57,207 nt of DNA from an uncultured Bacteroidota bacterium (GTDB taxonomy: Bacteria; Bacteroidota; Bacteroidia; Flavobacteriales; Flavobacteriaceae): positions 1 to 57,207 of the forward strand of contig CABXKB010000008.1 of NCBI GenBank assembly GCA_902512755.1. The letters are read 5' to 3'. The notes beneath the pieces are model-generated. The model worked only from the letters and a program-made list of their open reading frames with translations, made no database searches and was not told the origin of the DNA. Of this stretch, positions 7,356 to 14,399 are shown in pieces (positions within the stretch are counted from its first letter, which is position 1; each line of letters begins with the position of its first letter). Position numbers and translations under genes: made by a program.

Positions 7356-7651
7356 ACTTCTACCTTTGCCATTATTGACCTAACCTAAGATTACCTTGAA
7401 GTTGTTTTTTTTGGGTTTTTTTAAGTATTGGAGAAAGAGTGGAATATTGAGAAAAGGCTTCACATAAAAATTCAATTTTTGACGTTTTTGACTCATTTTT
7501 GACTCATTTTGAGAGTTTTTGAGTCATTTTTTGTCATTTTTGACTCATTTTCGTCATTTTTCAAGTTTTTCTAAATTTGCTTTTTAGACCTTGTTTTAAC
7601 CTCTTTTTGATATTTTGTATATATTGATATTATTAACTATATATCAATTTT
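7356..7651 (+). other. Non-coding stretch with a cluster of TGACTCA-type palindromes
   Basis: No coding frame is supported in this gap. Positions 7476-7565 are built from short units of the form TTTTTGACTCA. The near-palindrome TGACTCA or its complement TGAGTCA occurs four times, together with partial copies TGACG and GTCATTTTT, at a spacing of roughly 10-25 bases. The sequence then continues AT-rich to the ATG at 7652. It could be an operator cluster, a slipped simple repeat or structured RNA. Confidence 0.55.
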
Positions 7652-8158
7652 ATGAAGCTTATTTACCTTTCTTTCGTGCTTACATTATTTATCTCTTGTG
7701 AACAATCGAAAAAGATTTCTGAAAAAGAAGTAATGCAAACATTTAATGAATTCTTTTATCTATTAGACAACGATGTCGATAAAATTAGAGACTATTTATC
7801 AGAAGATTTTATGATTTTCGAAGTAAGTAGAAAATGGAATACAGATGAATTTATTGAATTTGTCGAAGGATTTGGAAAATTTGAATCTAAAAGAGATTTT
7901 AGAAACATTAAAATAGATACAGATTTTAATTCTGCTCATATTAGTCTTGAACATTCTGGTGAATTTGAACTTGAAAAATCAACACCTGATGGAGCAACAG
8001 TTTTATCATATGAATGGCTTGAAAGTGCATATCTTATAAAAGAAAAAGGTAAGTTAAAATTCAAGTTTTACTTTTCAGAACAAATAAATGATTCAAATCA
8101 TCTGCACACCCTATTAATTAAGCTCAGGAATAAAAACACAGAGTTAAGATGTTTTTAG
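7652..8158 (+). CDS. NTF2-like lipoprotein, C-terminus extended into a repeat
   Basis: This 168-residue lipoprotein precursor has its lipobox at FISC (Cys16). The mature part (EVMQTFNEFFYLLDNDVDKIRDYLSEDFMIFE, then KLKFKFYFSEQIN) has the length and pattern of an NTF2/SnoaL-like domain, ending near residue 147. The last 20 or so residues (from about SNHLHTLL to LRCF) are translated from repeat I, which begins at 8095. The original stop codon was probably lost when the repeat joined. Function unknown. It lacks a repeat-derived leader, because repeat H upstream is truncated. Confidence 0.7.
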   Translation: MKLIYLSFVLTLFISCEQSKKISEKEVMQTFNEFFYLLDNDVDKIRDYLSEDFMIFEVSRKWNTDEFIEFVEGFGKFESKRDFRNIKIDTDFNSAHISLEHSGEFELEKSTPDGATVLSYEWLESAYLIKEKGKLKFKFYFSEQINDSNHLHTLLIKLRNKNTELRCF

Positions 8159-8200
8159 AGTTTATTATATTAGCAGCTTATTAATCATAAATCAATTAAA
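8095..8200 (+). repeat. Array repeat I (core plus leader, overlapping the previous gene)
   Basis: Starts AAATCATCTGCA inside the preceding reading frame. It keeps ATTAAGCTCAGGAA, then AAAAACACAGAGT, and a full leader TATATTAGCAGCTTATTAATC to the ATG at 8201. The core is more diverged than C-G while the leader is nearly identical, which suggests that the leader is under selection. Confidence 0.88.
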
Positions 8201-8959
8201 ATGAAAAAACTATTATTTATTGTTTTTATTATATTTTCAATTTCATCTATGATTGCACAAAGTAATCCTGATGGGGAATTTTGGGTAACGGGAAGAGTTG
8301 AGATAAAAAATAGCATGACAGGTGAGTTTGAAAAAGCGGCAGCTTTAAAAACCAAGAAGTATAATAATTCTCAAGAAACAGCAATGACTACTTATAAAGT
8401 AATGGATGGCCCAGATCAAGGGAAATACGAAAGAATTCAAGGATACAAAACCTTAGATTGGTTTAATTCTAATATGATGTCGGGAACTGGATATAAATAT
8501 TGGCAAAATAATGTTTCCCAATATGTTCAAAATTATGAAGGAAGAAAAATTTGGATAAGAATTGAGAATTTGAGTCTAAACTGGGGCCCTGAAGTAAAGC
8601 CAAAAAAACATATTCACCGGCAAATTAGAATTATTAAACCCGGAAGGCTTGGAGATTTTTGGCGTTTTTCTAATCGAATAACAGAGGTTTATAAAAAACA
8701 CAATCATACTGGAGTTAGGGCTGTTTTTAAAATAACATCTGGAGATAATGAAAATATGATGGTTATTGTTAATGCATTTGATGATTTTAAGGATCAAGGA
8801 AAATTTCCTAATACAGAAAAATCATTAATGCAATTATACAATGAAATGTATAATGAATCTTGGGATAAGGATTTGGAGATCTACAATGATGCTATTGAAA
8901 TGTGGGGAAGACAAAAAGAAAGATTATCCTTAGTTCCAGAACTATCAACAGAATTATAA
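8201..8959 (+). CDS. Secreted protein of unknown function, probable paralogue of the 3631 module
   Basis: A 252-residue exported protein with signal peptide MKKLLFIVFIIFSISSMIAQ. It has paired strand-helix segments including GDFWRFSNRITEVYKKH and MMVIVNAFDDFKD. These resemble the second half of the 3631-4404 product in order and spacing, and the two proteins are of nearly the same length. A ferredoxin-like dimeric barrel is possible, but no family is proven. It reads from the shared leader and ends in a strong terminator at 8978-9002. Confidence 0.65.
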   Translation: MKKLLFIVFIIFSISSMIAQSNPDGEFWVTGRVEIKNSMTGEFEKAAALKTKKYNNSQETAMTTYKVMDGPDQGKYERIQGYKTLDWFNSNMMSGTGYKYWQNNVSQYVQNYEGRKIWIRIENLSLNWGPEVKPKKHIHRQIRIIKPGRLGDFWRFSNRITEVYKKHNHTGVRAVFKITSGDNENMMVIVNAFDDFKDQGKFPNTEKSLMQLYNEMYNESWDKDLEIYNDAIEMWGRQKERLSLVPELSTEL

Positions 8960-8977
8960 TTAATATCCGAACGAACT

Positions 8978-9002
8978 AACCCTCCCAAGTGGAGGGTTTT
9001 TT
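8978..9002 (+). terminator. Rho-independent terminator
   Basis: AACCCTCC pairs with GGAGGGTT around CAAGT, followed by a T-run that leads straight into repeat J. The central CCAAGTGGA also occurs in the decayed hairpin after the first module (about 2461-2469). Confidence 0.9.
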
Positions 9003-9066
9003 AATCATAGGCGTGGCCTATTTATTAAGTTAGTTATGAAAAACACAGTGTTAAAATATTGCAGAG
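9003..9066 (+). repeat. Array repeat J (diverged core)
   Basis: Begins AATCATAGGCGTGG and keeps TTATTAAGTTAG, then AAAAACACAGTGTTAAAATATTGCAGAG. The shared leader is absent; instead TTTATCTTTAAGAT precedes the ATG at 9085. Confidence 0.8.
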
Positions 9067-9084
9067 TTTTTTTATCTTTAAGAT

Positions 9085-9303
9085 ATGGAGTATTATAAAA
9101 AAAGAAAAAAAGAAATTGTGGAAGCTATATTATCAACCATAAGTAATATTAGGGATAACGAATACAACAAAATAGAAAATGCTTATAAGATATATGAGCA
9201 AAAAGGAGCAAAACACGTTACTAACATTGGTCAAAACACTTTCAACGAAGTAATTATTGACGCCTTAGATGAAGTAAAAACAACATTTGAAAAGAGCTTA
9301 TAG
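9085..9303 (+). CDS. Small cytoplasmic protein (72 aa), unknown
   Basis: A 72-residue, highly charged and helix-prone protein (MEYYKKRKKEIVEAILSTI, IENAYKIYEQKGAKHV) without a signal peptide. No family is recognised. It is one of few soluble cytoplasmic products in the array. It sits alone between repeats J and K, with a TATCTTTA box about 20 bases before its ATG. Confidence 0.6.
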   Translation: MEYYKKRKKEIVEAILSTISNIRDNEYNKIENAYKIYEQKGAKHVTNIGQNTFNEVIIDALDEVKTTFEKSL

Positions 9304-9315
9304 TGTAATATAAAA

Positions 9316-9380
9316 CTAAACCAAATGCACCTCCCCTTCATTAAGGTTATTAAGAAAATACGGAGTTAAGATATTCATTT
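9316..9380 (+). repeat. Array repeat K (diverged core)
   Basis: Recognisable by CCTTCATTAAGG, then TTAAGAAAATACGGAGTTAAGATATT. The 5' arm (AAACCAAATGCACCTCC) is diverged and there is no shared leader. It marks the boundary before the lipoprotein remnant and the last module. Confidence 0.7.
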
Positions 9381-9403
9381 AAATTTTAAAAACACCACAA
9401 TTT

Positions 9404-9484
9404 AAAAACTCACTCTTTTACCTTTTGTTTTATCATCCTCACTTGTTCAAAGGAAGAGGAAGATTCAAACACAGAAAAAGAATG
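9404..9484 (+). pseudogene. Remnant of a lipoprotein signal region
   Basis: Just after repeat K one frame reads KNSLFYLLF and a shifted frame continues FIILTCSKEEEDSNTEKE and stops (TGA 9482-9484). Joined, they give a typical lipoprotein signal with lipobox LTC and an acidic tether. There is no ATG, a frameshift splits the signal, and a stop comes within 20 residues of the Cys. It looks like the decayed start of a lost cassette gene. Confidence 0.4.
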
Positions 9485-9525
9485 ATATTTATTATATTTG
9501 ATTATAAAATTTTAATAGCTTGTAT

Positions 9526-10389
9526 ATGAAACTTCGTTTTTTTACGTCCCTCTTATTATCAATGCTAACTACTTCATTGGTTAATTGCCAGATAATTAAT
9601 GTTAAGATTAATGACTTTGTTGATCAACATAATGGTTTTGAAGAAAATGAAGAAGGGGAGATTAATCCAATTAACCTTAAAGAAATCAATAAGAGAATTC
9701 GTTTTTTTATTGAAGAAAAGCATCCTGATATTGTTGAATTTACTCGTAACATTATATGGGACTCTTATGGGACTTTTTTAAGTCCTTCTGACAGGCACCA
9801 CTCTCATACGTTTATTGTTCAAGTTAAAGTTACTGATGTTGATCGTCTAAAATACCTAGAAGTTCACTACGATCCTTATAAAAAGAAAGTTTCTGGTGAT
9901 TTTGAATGGATACCTGAAGATGAGGAGTTTTATTTAGTTAACGAGAAGGTAGAAGACCAAAAGCTGCTCCCGAATCTTAAAAATCTTGAAATTTCAAATC
10001 AAGAACAAATTCCGAACTTAAAAGACTTTATTGATGAGCATCAGGGCTTTATTGATGAAATAAAAAGACTGGATTTGAATGAAAACGAAATAGTTCCAAT
10101 AAACGTAGCTAAAATTAACAAGTTAATTCGTGCTTTCAACAAGGCAAATTATTCTAATGTTGAATATACTAGAAATATTATTTGGGATTCTTACACTACC
10201 TTTTTAAGTCCTTTTGATAAATACAACTTTCACGTATTTATTGCACAGGTTAAAGTTGAAGGGATCAATCGTTTAAAATATCTGGAAGTTTTTTACAATC
10301 CGGTATCTGAAAAAATTACTGCAGATTTCAAATGGATTGAGGAGGATGAAGAGTTTTTCAGAGTATTTGAAACTGATGAAGAATCTTAA
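9526..10389 (+). CDS. Exported protein with two tandem homologous domains
   Basis: The start is taken at the ATG 9526 (a TTG two codons earlier would add nothing), giving 287 residues with signal MKLRFFTSLLLSMLTTSLVNC. The mature part is a tandem duplication of about 115 residues. INDFVDQHNGF, TRNIIWDSYGTFLSP, DRLKYLEVHYDP and EDEEFYLV in the first half match FIDEHQGF, TRNIIWDSYTTFLSP, NRLKYLEVFYNP and EDEEFFRV in the second. Conserved WDSY, FLSP and acidic clusters may form a binding surface. No family is recognised. It is the last module of the array. Confidence 0.7.
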   Translation: MKLRFFTSLLLSMLTTSLVNCQIINVKINDFVDQHNGFEENEEGEINPINLKEINKRIRFFIEEKHPDIVEFTRNIIWDSYGTFLSPSDRHHSHTFIVQVKVTDVDRLKYLEVHYDPYKKKVSGDFEWIPEDEEFYLVNEKVEDQKLLPNLKNLEISNQEQIPNLKDFIDEHQGFIDEIKRLDLNENEIVPINVAKINKLIRAFNKANYSNVEYTRNIIWDSYTTFLSPFDKYNFHVFIAQVKVEGINRLKYLEVFYNPVSEKITADFKWIEEDEEFFRVFETDEES

Positions 10390-10435
10390 TCAGTTCAAGA
10401 AGTCCAATTTAAAACTCTCAAACTAGCCTCATCAT

Positions 10436-10490
10436 TAAAATTAAATCCACTTTTCTTTTAATGTTATAGCTTATATAACAATATATAGCC
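10436..10490 (+). repeat. Right copy of the 55-bp inverted repeat
   Basis: Perfect 24-base inverted match to 431-454, then 22 diverged bases and TATATAGCC (10482-10490), at exactly the offset found on the left. It lies 46 bases after the stop codon of the duplicated-domain gene. Confidence 0.75.
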
Positions 10491-10498
10491 TAAAACAT

Positions 10499-10858
10499 TT
10501 AAATTTTTGGATACTCATTTTTTGTGACTTCAGCAATTACATCCCCTGTATGCTTAGTGCTAATTGGTTCAAACAAAAGAATCCAAGCCTCTTCTTCAGC
10601 ATATGGACGATGTTCAACACCTTTTGGGACTATTATGATTTCTCCCGGTAATACCTCAACAGTTTTATCACGAAAATCCATTCTAAGCTTTCCTTTTATT
10701 ACATGAAAAAGTTCATCTTCATCAATATGCGAGTGCCATACGAACTCCCCCTTTACTTTGGCGAGTAAAACTTGTTGTCCATTTAATTCCGCGATAGAGT
10801 GTGGACTCCATTTGGCATCAAATTCTGAATATTTAGACAGGATATTTATTTTTTCCAT
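10499..10858 (-). CDS. Cupin-domain protein
   Basis: The start MEKINILSKYSEF at 10858 is preferred to an upstream ATG at 10918, which would add 20 unlikely residues. The 119-residue product is a single cupin domain: HSHIDEDELFHVIKG (metal-binding His and Glu, motif 1) and PGEIIIVPKGVEHRPYA (motif 2). Small cupins of this kind bind a metal and serve as isomerases, dioxygenases or sugar-binding proteins, and the substrate is unknown. It is a single gene outside the repeat array. Confidence 0.85.
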   Translation of the reverse strand: MEKINILSKYSEFDAKWSPHSIAELNGQQVLLAKVKGEFVWHSHIDEDELFHVIKGKLRMDFRDKTVEVLPGEIIIVPKGVEHRPYAEEEAWILLFEPISTKHTGDVIAEVTKNEYPKI

Positions 10859-11037
10859 GGTTAGTATTTCATACAAATTATATTCATAACAGCTTCTAAA
10901 AAACCAGATTAAACACAATTTTCTATATTTTTTGAGTTATACCTGTTTTAAGAAGATTATAATTAGTTTATTGAGCGCCGAACACCTATTTTTTAATAAA
11001 TTTTAAAATGAAAAAAAGTCATTTGGTTTATTGCTAT

Positions 11038-12006
11038 CTAGCCTTTGATTAATGAAAGCTTCATAAAATTTTTGGAAAATGTGAATGATTTTTTTCTTGC
11101 TTCAGAATTTCCCCCAATACTAACTCCACGTTCTACACAAAACAAAAAACCAATTTTTTGAAGGGTTGGGTTTGACATAGGTAAATTCAAATAATTCATT
11201 AATACATCTCCTTTTTCGGTTAAGTCAAATAGGCAATTTTTGAAGCTATATCCATTTTTATTTCTATGAACGGGCTCTTCACTATCAAAGCCATGGTGTG
11301 AATCGGGATAAACTGTAATTCCAATATTACTATTATTGGATAACTTGCTAACAAGATTTTCACATGGAGCCGCTGGCGTCCAGTCATCATCCCTCCCAAT
11401 TAAAATATGTATAGGAGCTTTGGTAAATGATAAATTTTCTAGATTTAAAAAACAGGGAGGATAAAAGACTAAATGTGCAGCAAAACTGAGTTCTTTTGAA
11501 ATAATATTTTTCAGCGGCATCCAGGCAGAAAAAAGAGCTACTCCACCTCCTAGACTCCAACCAGTAATGGCAACTTTATCTTTATCAATTTTAGAATTTT
11601 TTGCAAGTTTCTCCAGTGCTCGATATGAATCAAGTATTATTGCAGCAACAGTTACCTGATCTTGAGATCCCACTGTTGATGTAATTCCTCTACTTTTAAA
11701 GCTGTTTAATTCAAAAGTTGCAAAACCCTCTTTTTGGTACATCTTCAAATAGTCAAGATGATGTTTTCTCCAACCTAGACTCCCTGCAACCCCTATAATT
11801 AATGGATATTTTTTATTTGGATTTAAACTGTCTACAGGAATAGTTAGTTTACCAAAAACACTTTGTTTTTCTTGGTTATCAAGATCATTTATAATATCGC
11901 TTAACGAAAAAGGGTTTGCGCTTTGAAAATATACAAGCTCTTGGTTAGTTTGTCCGCTTGCATGAATAAAAAGCATAAATAAAGGAATAAAAAATCGCTT
12001 TTTCAT
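11038..12006 (-). CDS. Secreted dienelactone-hydrolase-like alpha/beta hydrolase
   Basis: The 322-residue protein begins with a signal peptide (MKKRFFIPLFMLFIHASGQ). The nucleophile elbow GWSLGGG lies near residue 149, the acid in IGRDDDWTPA near 203 and the catalytic His in SHHGFD near 238, the order of the dienelactone hydrolase branch. A periplasmic esterase or peptidase-like activity is likely, but the substrate is not readable. It is divergent from the next gene across a 280-base AT-rich intergenic region in which no further feature was found. Confidence 0.85.
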   Translation of the reverse strand: MKKRFFIPLFMLFIHASGQTNQELVYFQSANPFSLSDIINDLDNQEKQSVFGKLTIPVDSLNPNKKYPLIIGVAGSLGWRKHHLDYLKMYQKEGFATFELNSFKSRGITSTVGSQDQVTVAAIILDSYRALEKLAKNSKIDKDKVAITGWSLGGGVALFSAWMPLKNIISKELSFAAHLVFYPPCFLNLENLSFTKAPIHILIGRDDDWTPAAPCENLVSKLSNNSNIGITVYPDSHHGFDSEEPVHRNKNGYSFKNCLFDLTEKGDVLMNYLNLPMSNPTLQKIGFLFCVERGVSIGGNSEARKKSFTFSKNFMKLSLIKG

Positions 12007-12287
12007 TTGTAAATTTTTTAAATGTAATTAATAACATCCAGTTATTAATAATTATAAAAATAAACTTTAAAAAAGTTAAAATTTATTCATTATTTAAGAT
12101 TTCTAGTGTTGTAATTATTTTTGAATTAAATGTAAAGGGTATTATCATTGATACTTACGATTTTTAATTCTTATTTTTTGGATTGAACGCTTGAATTAGA
12201 TTGAGGACTGTTACTTTCATATGTATTCGCAATTTATTAAGTCCAGGCTTTATTGAAAACAGAGTTTTTAATTTCATACATTTAAGG

Positions 12288-13214
12288 ATGAAAAAGCTAT
12301 TTCTTATTTCAGTTTTTATCCCTTATGTTTTTTTTGGGCAAACCCCTAAAATTGAAAATTTTAAAATAACAATTCTTTCTACGATGCTTTCAGATACTCA
12401 TATTGGAGAATGGGGTTTTTCTGCAATTATTGAAGCAGATGGACAAAGAATTTTGTTCGATACCGGCTCAAGAGAAAATACAGTTATTCGTAACGCAAAA
12501 GAATTAAATATAAACCTGGGTGGCATCAAGAATGTCTTTTTAAGCCATAACCATAAAGACCATACAGGAGGTTTAATGACCTTGAGAAAGAGTCATCCTA
12601 ATTCTTTTTCGAACGCTCATATTGGCGAAGGAATATTTTATTTAAGACCTAATTCTAAAGGCAAGCCGCATTATATTTTACATAATAAAAAAAAACTTGA
12701 GGCTTCGGGCATAAATTTCATAACTCATAAAAAGGCATCTCAAATAATGAAAGGATTATGGACAACAGGTCAAATTCCAAGGGAGCATGATGAAAAAAAC
12801 TGGAGTCAGTTAGGCAAAGTAATTGACAGAAATGGGAATAAAATTGAGGACATTATACCTGAAGACCAATCACTCTTTTTTGACACTAAAAGAGGCATTG
12901 TTGTTATAAGCGGTTGTGGTCATGCAGGTCTAGTCAATACACTTGAACATATAAAACAGATAATTCCGAATAGACCTATATATAAAATTGTAGGCGGCTT
13001 TCATCTTTTAAAATTAACTAAAAAGAAGTTAGAGTGGACTGCTAATAAGATGAAAGAAGCTGGGGTTCAATATTTTGTTGGAGCTCATTGTACAGGAATA
13101 AATTCTACTTACTCAATAAGAAAGAATATGGGCCTTTCATCAGAGAAAGCTTTGGTTGGCTCTGTTGGGACTTATATAACTAAAGACGGCATATTTCCTG
13201 GTTATATGGAATAA
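12288..13214 (+). CDS. Secreted MBL-fold hydrolase, COG1237-like
   Basis: The start is set at the ATG 12288, preceded by AAGG and beginning a signal peptide (MKKLFLISVFIPYVFFGQ); an upstream in-frame ATG would hide the signal. The 308-residue protein carries SHNHKDHTGG (metal ligands) near residue 87, VISGCGHAGLVNT near 205, GGFHLL near 238 and GAHCTG near 265. This combination is typical of the COG1237 branch, named for 7,8-dihydropterin-ribofuranosyl-aminobenzene phosphate synthase. Being exported, it is unlikely to make pterins, and its true substrate is unknown. Confidence 0.82.
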   Translation: MKKLFLISVFIPYVFFGQTPKIENFKITILSTMLSDTHIGEWGFSAIIEADGQRILFDTGSRENTVIRNAKELNINLGGIKNVFLSHNHKDHTGGLMTLRKSHPNSFSNAHIGEGIFYLRPNSKGKPHYILHNKKKLEASGINFITHKKASQIMKGLWTTGQIPREHDEKNWSQLGKVIDRNGNKIEDIIPEDQSLFFDTKRGIVVISGCGHAGLVNTLEHIKQIIPNRPIYKIVGGFHLLKLTKKKLEWTANKMKEAGVQYFVGAHCTGINSTYSIRKNMGLSSEKALVGSVGTYITKDGIFPGYME

Positions 13215-13292
13215 CAAAATTTTTGGTTTTACCTCATTTCTTAGACTAATGAACATTTAGTATATTGAAGATTATAATTTAAAATTGAACAA

Positions 13293-13670
13293 ATGAAAAC
13301 TAAATTAACCCTTACAGTTATTGGAGTAATTATGATTCTTCAATCTATTGCATATCCTTTATTTTCTGAAACCTTTACCGATATGATGTTTAATGTTGGT
13401 GATGAAGCGAAAGAAGCATTGACCTTATTCCAAATAGCCGTAGCCCCTGTTTTTTTTATGGTTGGATTAATGATGCTTATGGCTCGATCTACAGATATTA
13501 AAACTTCAAAAAATCTTTTATTAGCATTTATTATTGGCTACATTCCTGCTTTTATTGCATTTTATAACTTAGCAACTTCACCACTAACAAATGCTGGTAT
13601 AGCTGACTTTGTCCCAGATATTTTAATGTTTGGTTTAGCTATTTTCACATATATAAAACCAAAAAGCTAG
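13293..13670 (+). CDS. Small four-helix membrane protein (DUF4345-like)
   Basis: A 125-residue protein with four membrane helices at about 4-22, 44-64, 73-93 and 100-121. Its layout (long first loop with ETFTDMMFNVGDEAKEAL, then AVAPVFFMVGLMMLMAR) matches that of the next gene, so the two are probably distant paralogues. The family link to DUF4345-type proteins is tentative and no function is known. Confidence 0.65.
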   Translation: MKTKLTLTVIGVIMILQSIAYPLFSETFTDMMFNVGDEAKEALTLFQIAVAPVFFMVGLMMLMARSTDIKTSKNLLLAFIIGYIPAFIAFYNLATSPLTNAGIADFVPDILMFGLAIFTYIKPKS

Positions 13671-13719
13671 CAATAATCCATAAAGCCCCTAGATAAAAGA
13701 TCTTCCTGAGCGTGTTTTT

Positions 13720-13798
13720 AAATTCATCGTTATGCCCTTTTAATTTTACATAAGGACTTCTTTGAATATTAATGTCGAGTAATTATAAATCAATTAAA
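13720..13798 (+). repeat. Decayed array repeat L with conserved leader end
   Basis: AAATTCATCGTTATGCCCTTTT resembles the first arm of repeat F (AAATCATCGGTATATCCTTTT). The segment just before the ATG at 13799, AATTATAAATCAATTAAA, is nearly identical to the shared leader end AATCATAAATCAATTAAA. The middle is strongly diverged. It shows an old cassette outside the compact array and 3.2 kb beyond the inverted repeat. Confidence 0.65.
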
Positions 13799-14203
13799 AT
13801 GAATATTAAAACAATTTTTAAAATTAATATGGGATTAATCTTTCTTCAAGGACTCCCATTATTTATTTCCTTATTTTCTCCTGAGTTTAAAATGATGCTT
13901 ACAACCGATGCTTTTGGAGACAAGCCCTCTCCTGACGCAATTACTATGTTTGATCAATTTGCTTTAGTGCTGGGGTTTGTAATTCTGGGAATTATTTCGC
14001 TCATATATGGAGCCTTATCTTTTAATGATATTAAGGTTTTAAAAAGAATATCATTCTTATTATTTGCCTTATCGGGCTTTTTTGCTTTACCAGATTTAAT
14101 TAATGTTTTTACAGGTCAACCGACCGCACCATTACCTGTGATATTTATGGGATTAGTATCGGTTGGGTTATTTTATTATGGTTCTAAGAAGGGTACTATA
14201 TAA
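13799..14203 (+). CDS. Small four-helix membrane protein, paralogue of the preceding gene
   Basis: The start is moved to the ATG at 13799 because the conserved repeat leader ends exactly there; an ATG at 13772 lies inside the repeat. The 134-residue product has four membrane helices (about 8-25, 50-70, 79-97 and 110-129). It shares the helix layout and a Phe-rich second helix with the preceding protein. Function unknown. The gap after it (14204-14399) holds only AT-rich sequence with a vague resemblance to the repeat core. Confidence 0.65.
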   Translation: MNIKTIFKINMGLIFLQGLPLFISLFSPEFKMMLTTDAFGDKPSPDAITMFDQFALVLGFVILGIISLIYGALSFNDIKVLKRISFLLFALSGFFALPDLINVFTGQPTAPLPVIFMGLVSVGLFYYGSKKGTI

Positions 14204-14399
14204 AGCACATATCATTTGCTTTTAATTATAAGAAGTTAAAATACACTAAAATTCAACACCCAGAAAGCTTGGAATATTAGTATCGAATAAAAAAGCTCGA
14301 GTTTCCTCAAGATTTTTCTTCTCAAAAAATCATGGAAATAACCGATAATGCTAGAAAAATATAAAATGCAACAACATTTGAACTTTTATATAGAAGATG

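Noticed and set aside
1803-9380. CRISPR array
   Set aside because: The repeats are about 62 bp or longer and diverged, and are separated by whole genes of different length rather than by short uniform spacers; no cas genes are present.
1803-9380. Canonical integron with attC sites and integrase
   Set aside because: No tyrosine recombinase gene lies in the window and the stem ends lack RYYYAAC and GTTRRRY. A relation to integrons is kept only as one hypothesis.
10390-10435. A further array repeat after the last module (AATCAGTTCAAGAAG)
   Set aside because: Only about 15 bases resemble the core and neither palindrome arm nor leader is present.
400-10490. Composite transposon bounded by the 55-bp inverted repeat
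   Set aside because: No transposase, no visible target duplication, and a housekeeping-type tRNA lies inside the frame, so only the inverted repeat itself is reported.
14204-14399. Another decayed repeat copy after the four-helix gene
   Set aside because: Similarity is limited to AT-rich words and cannot be told from chance by eye.
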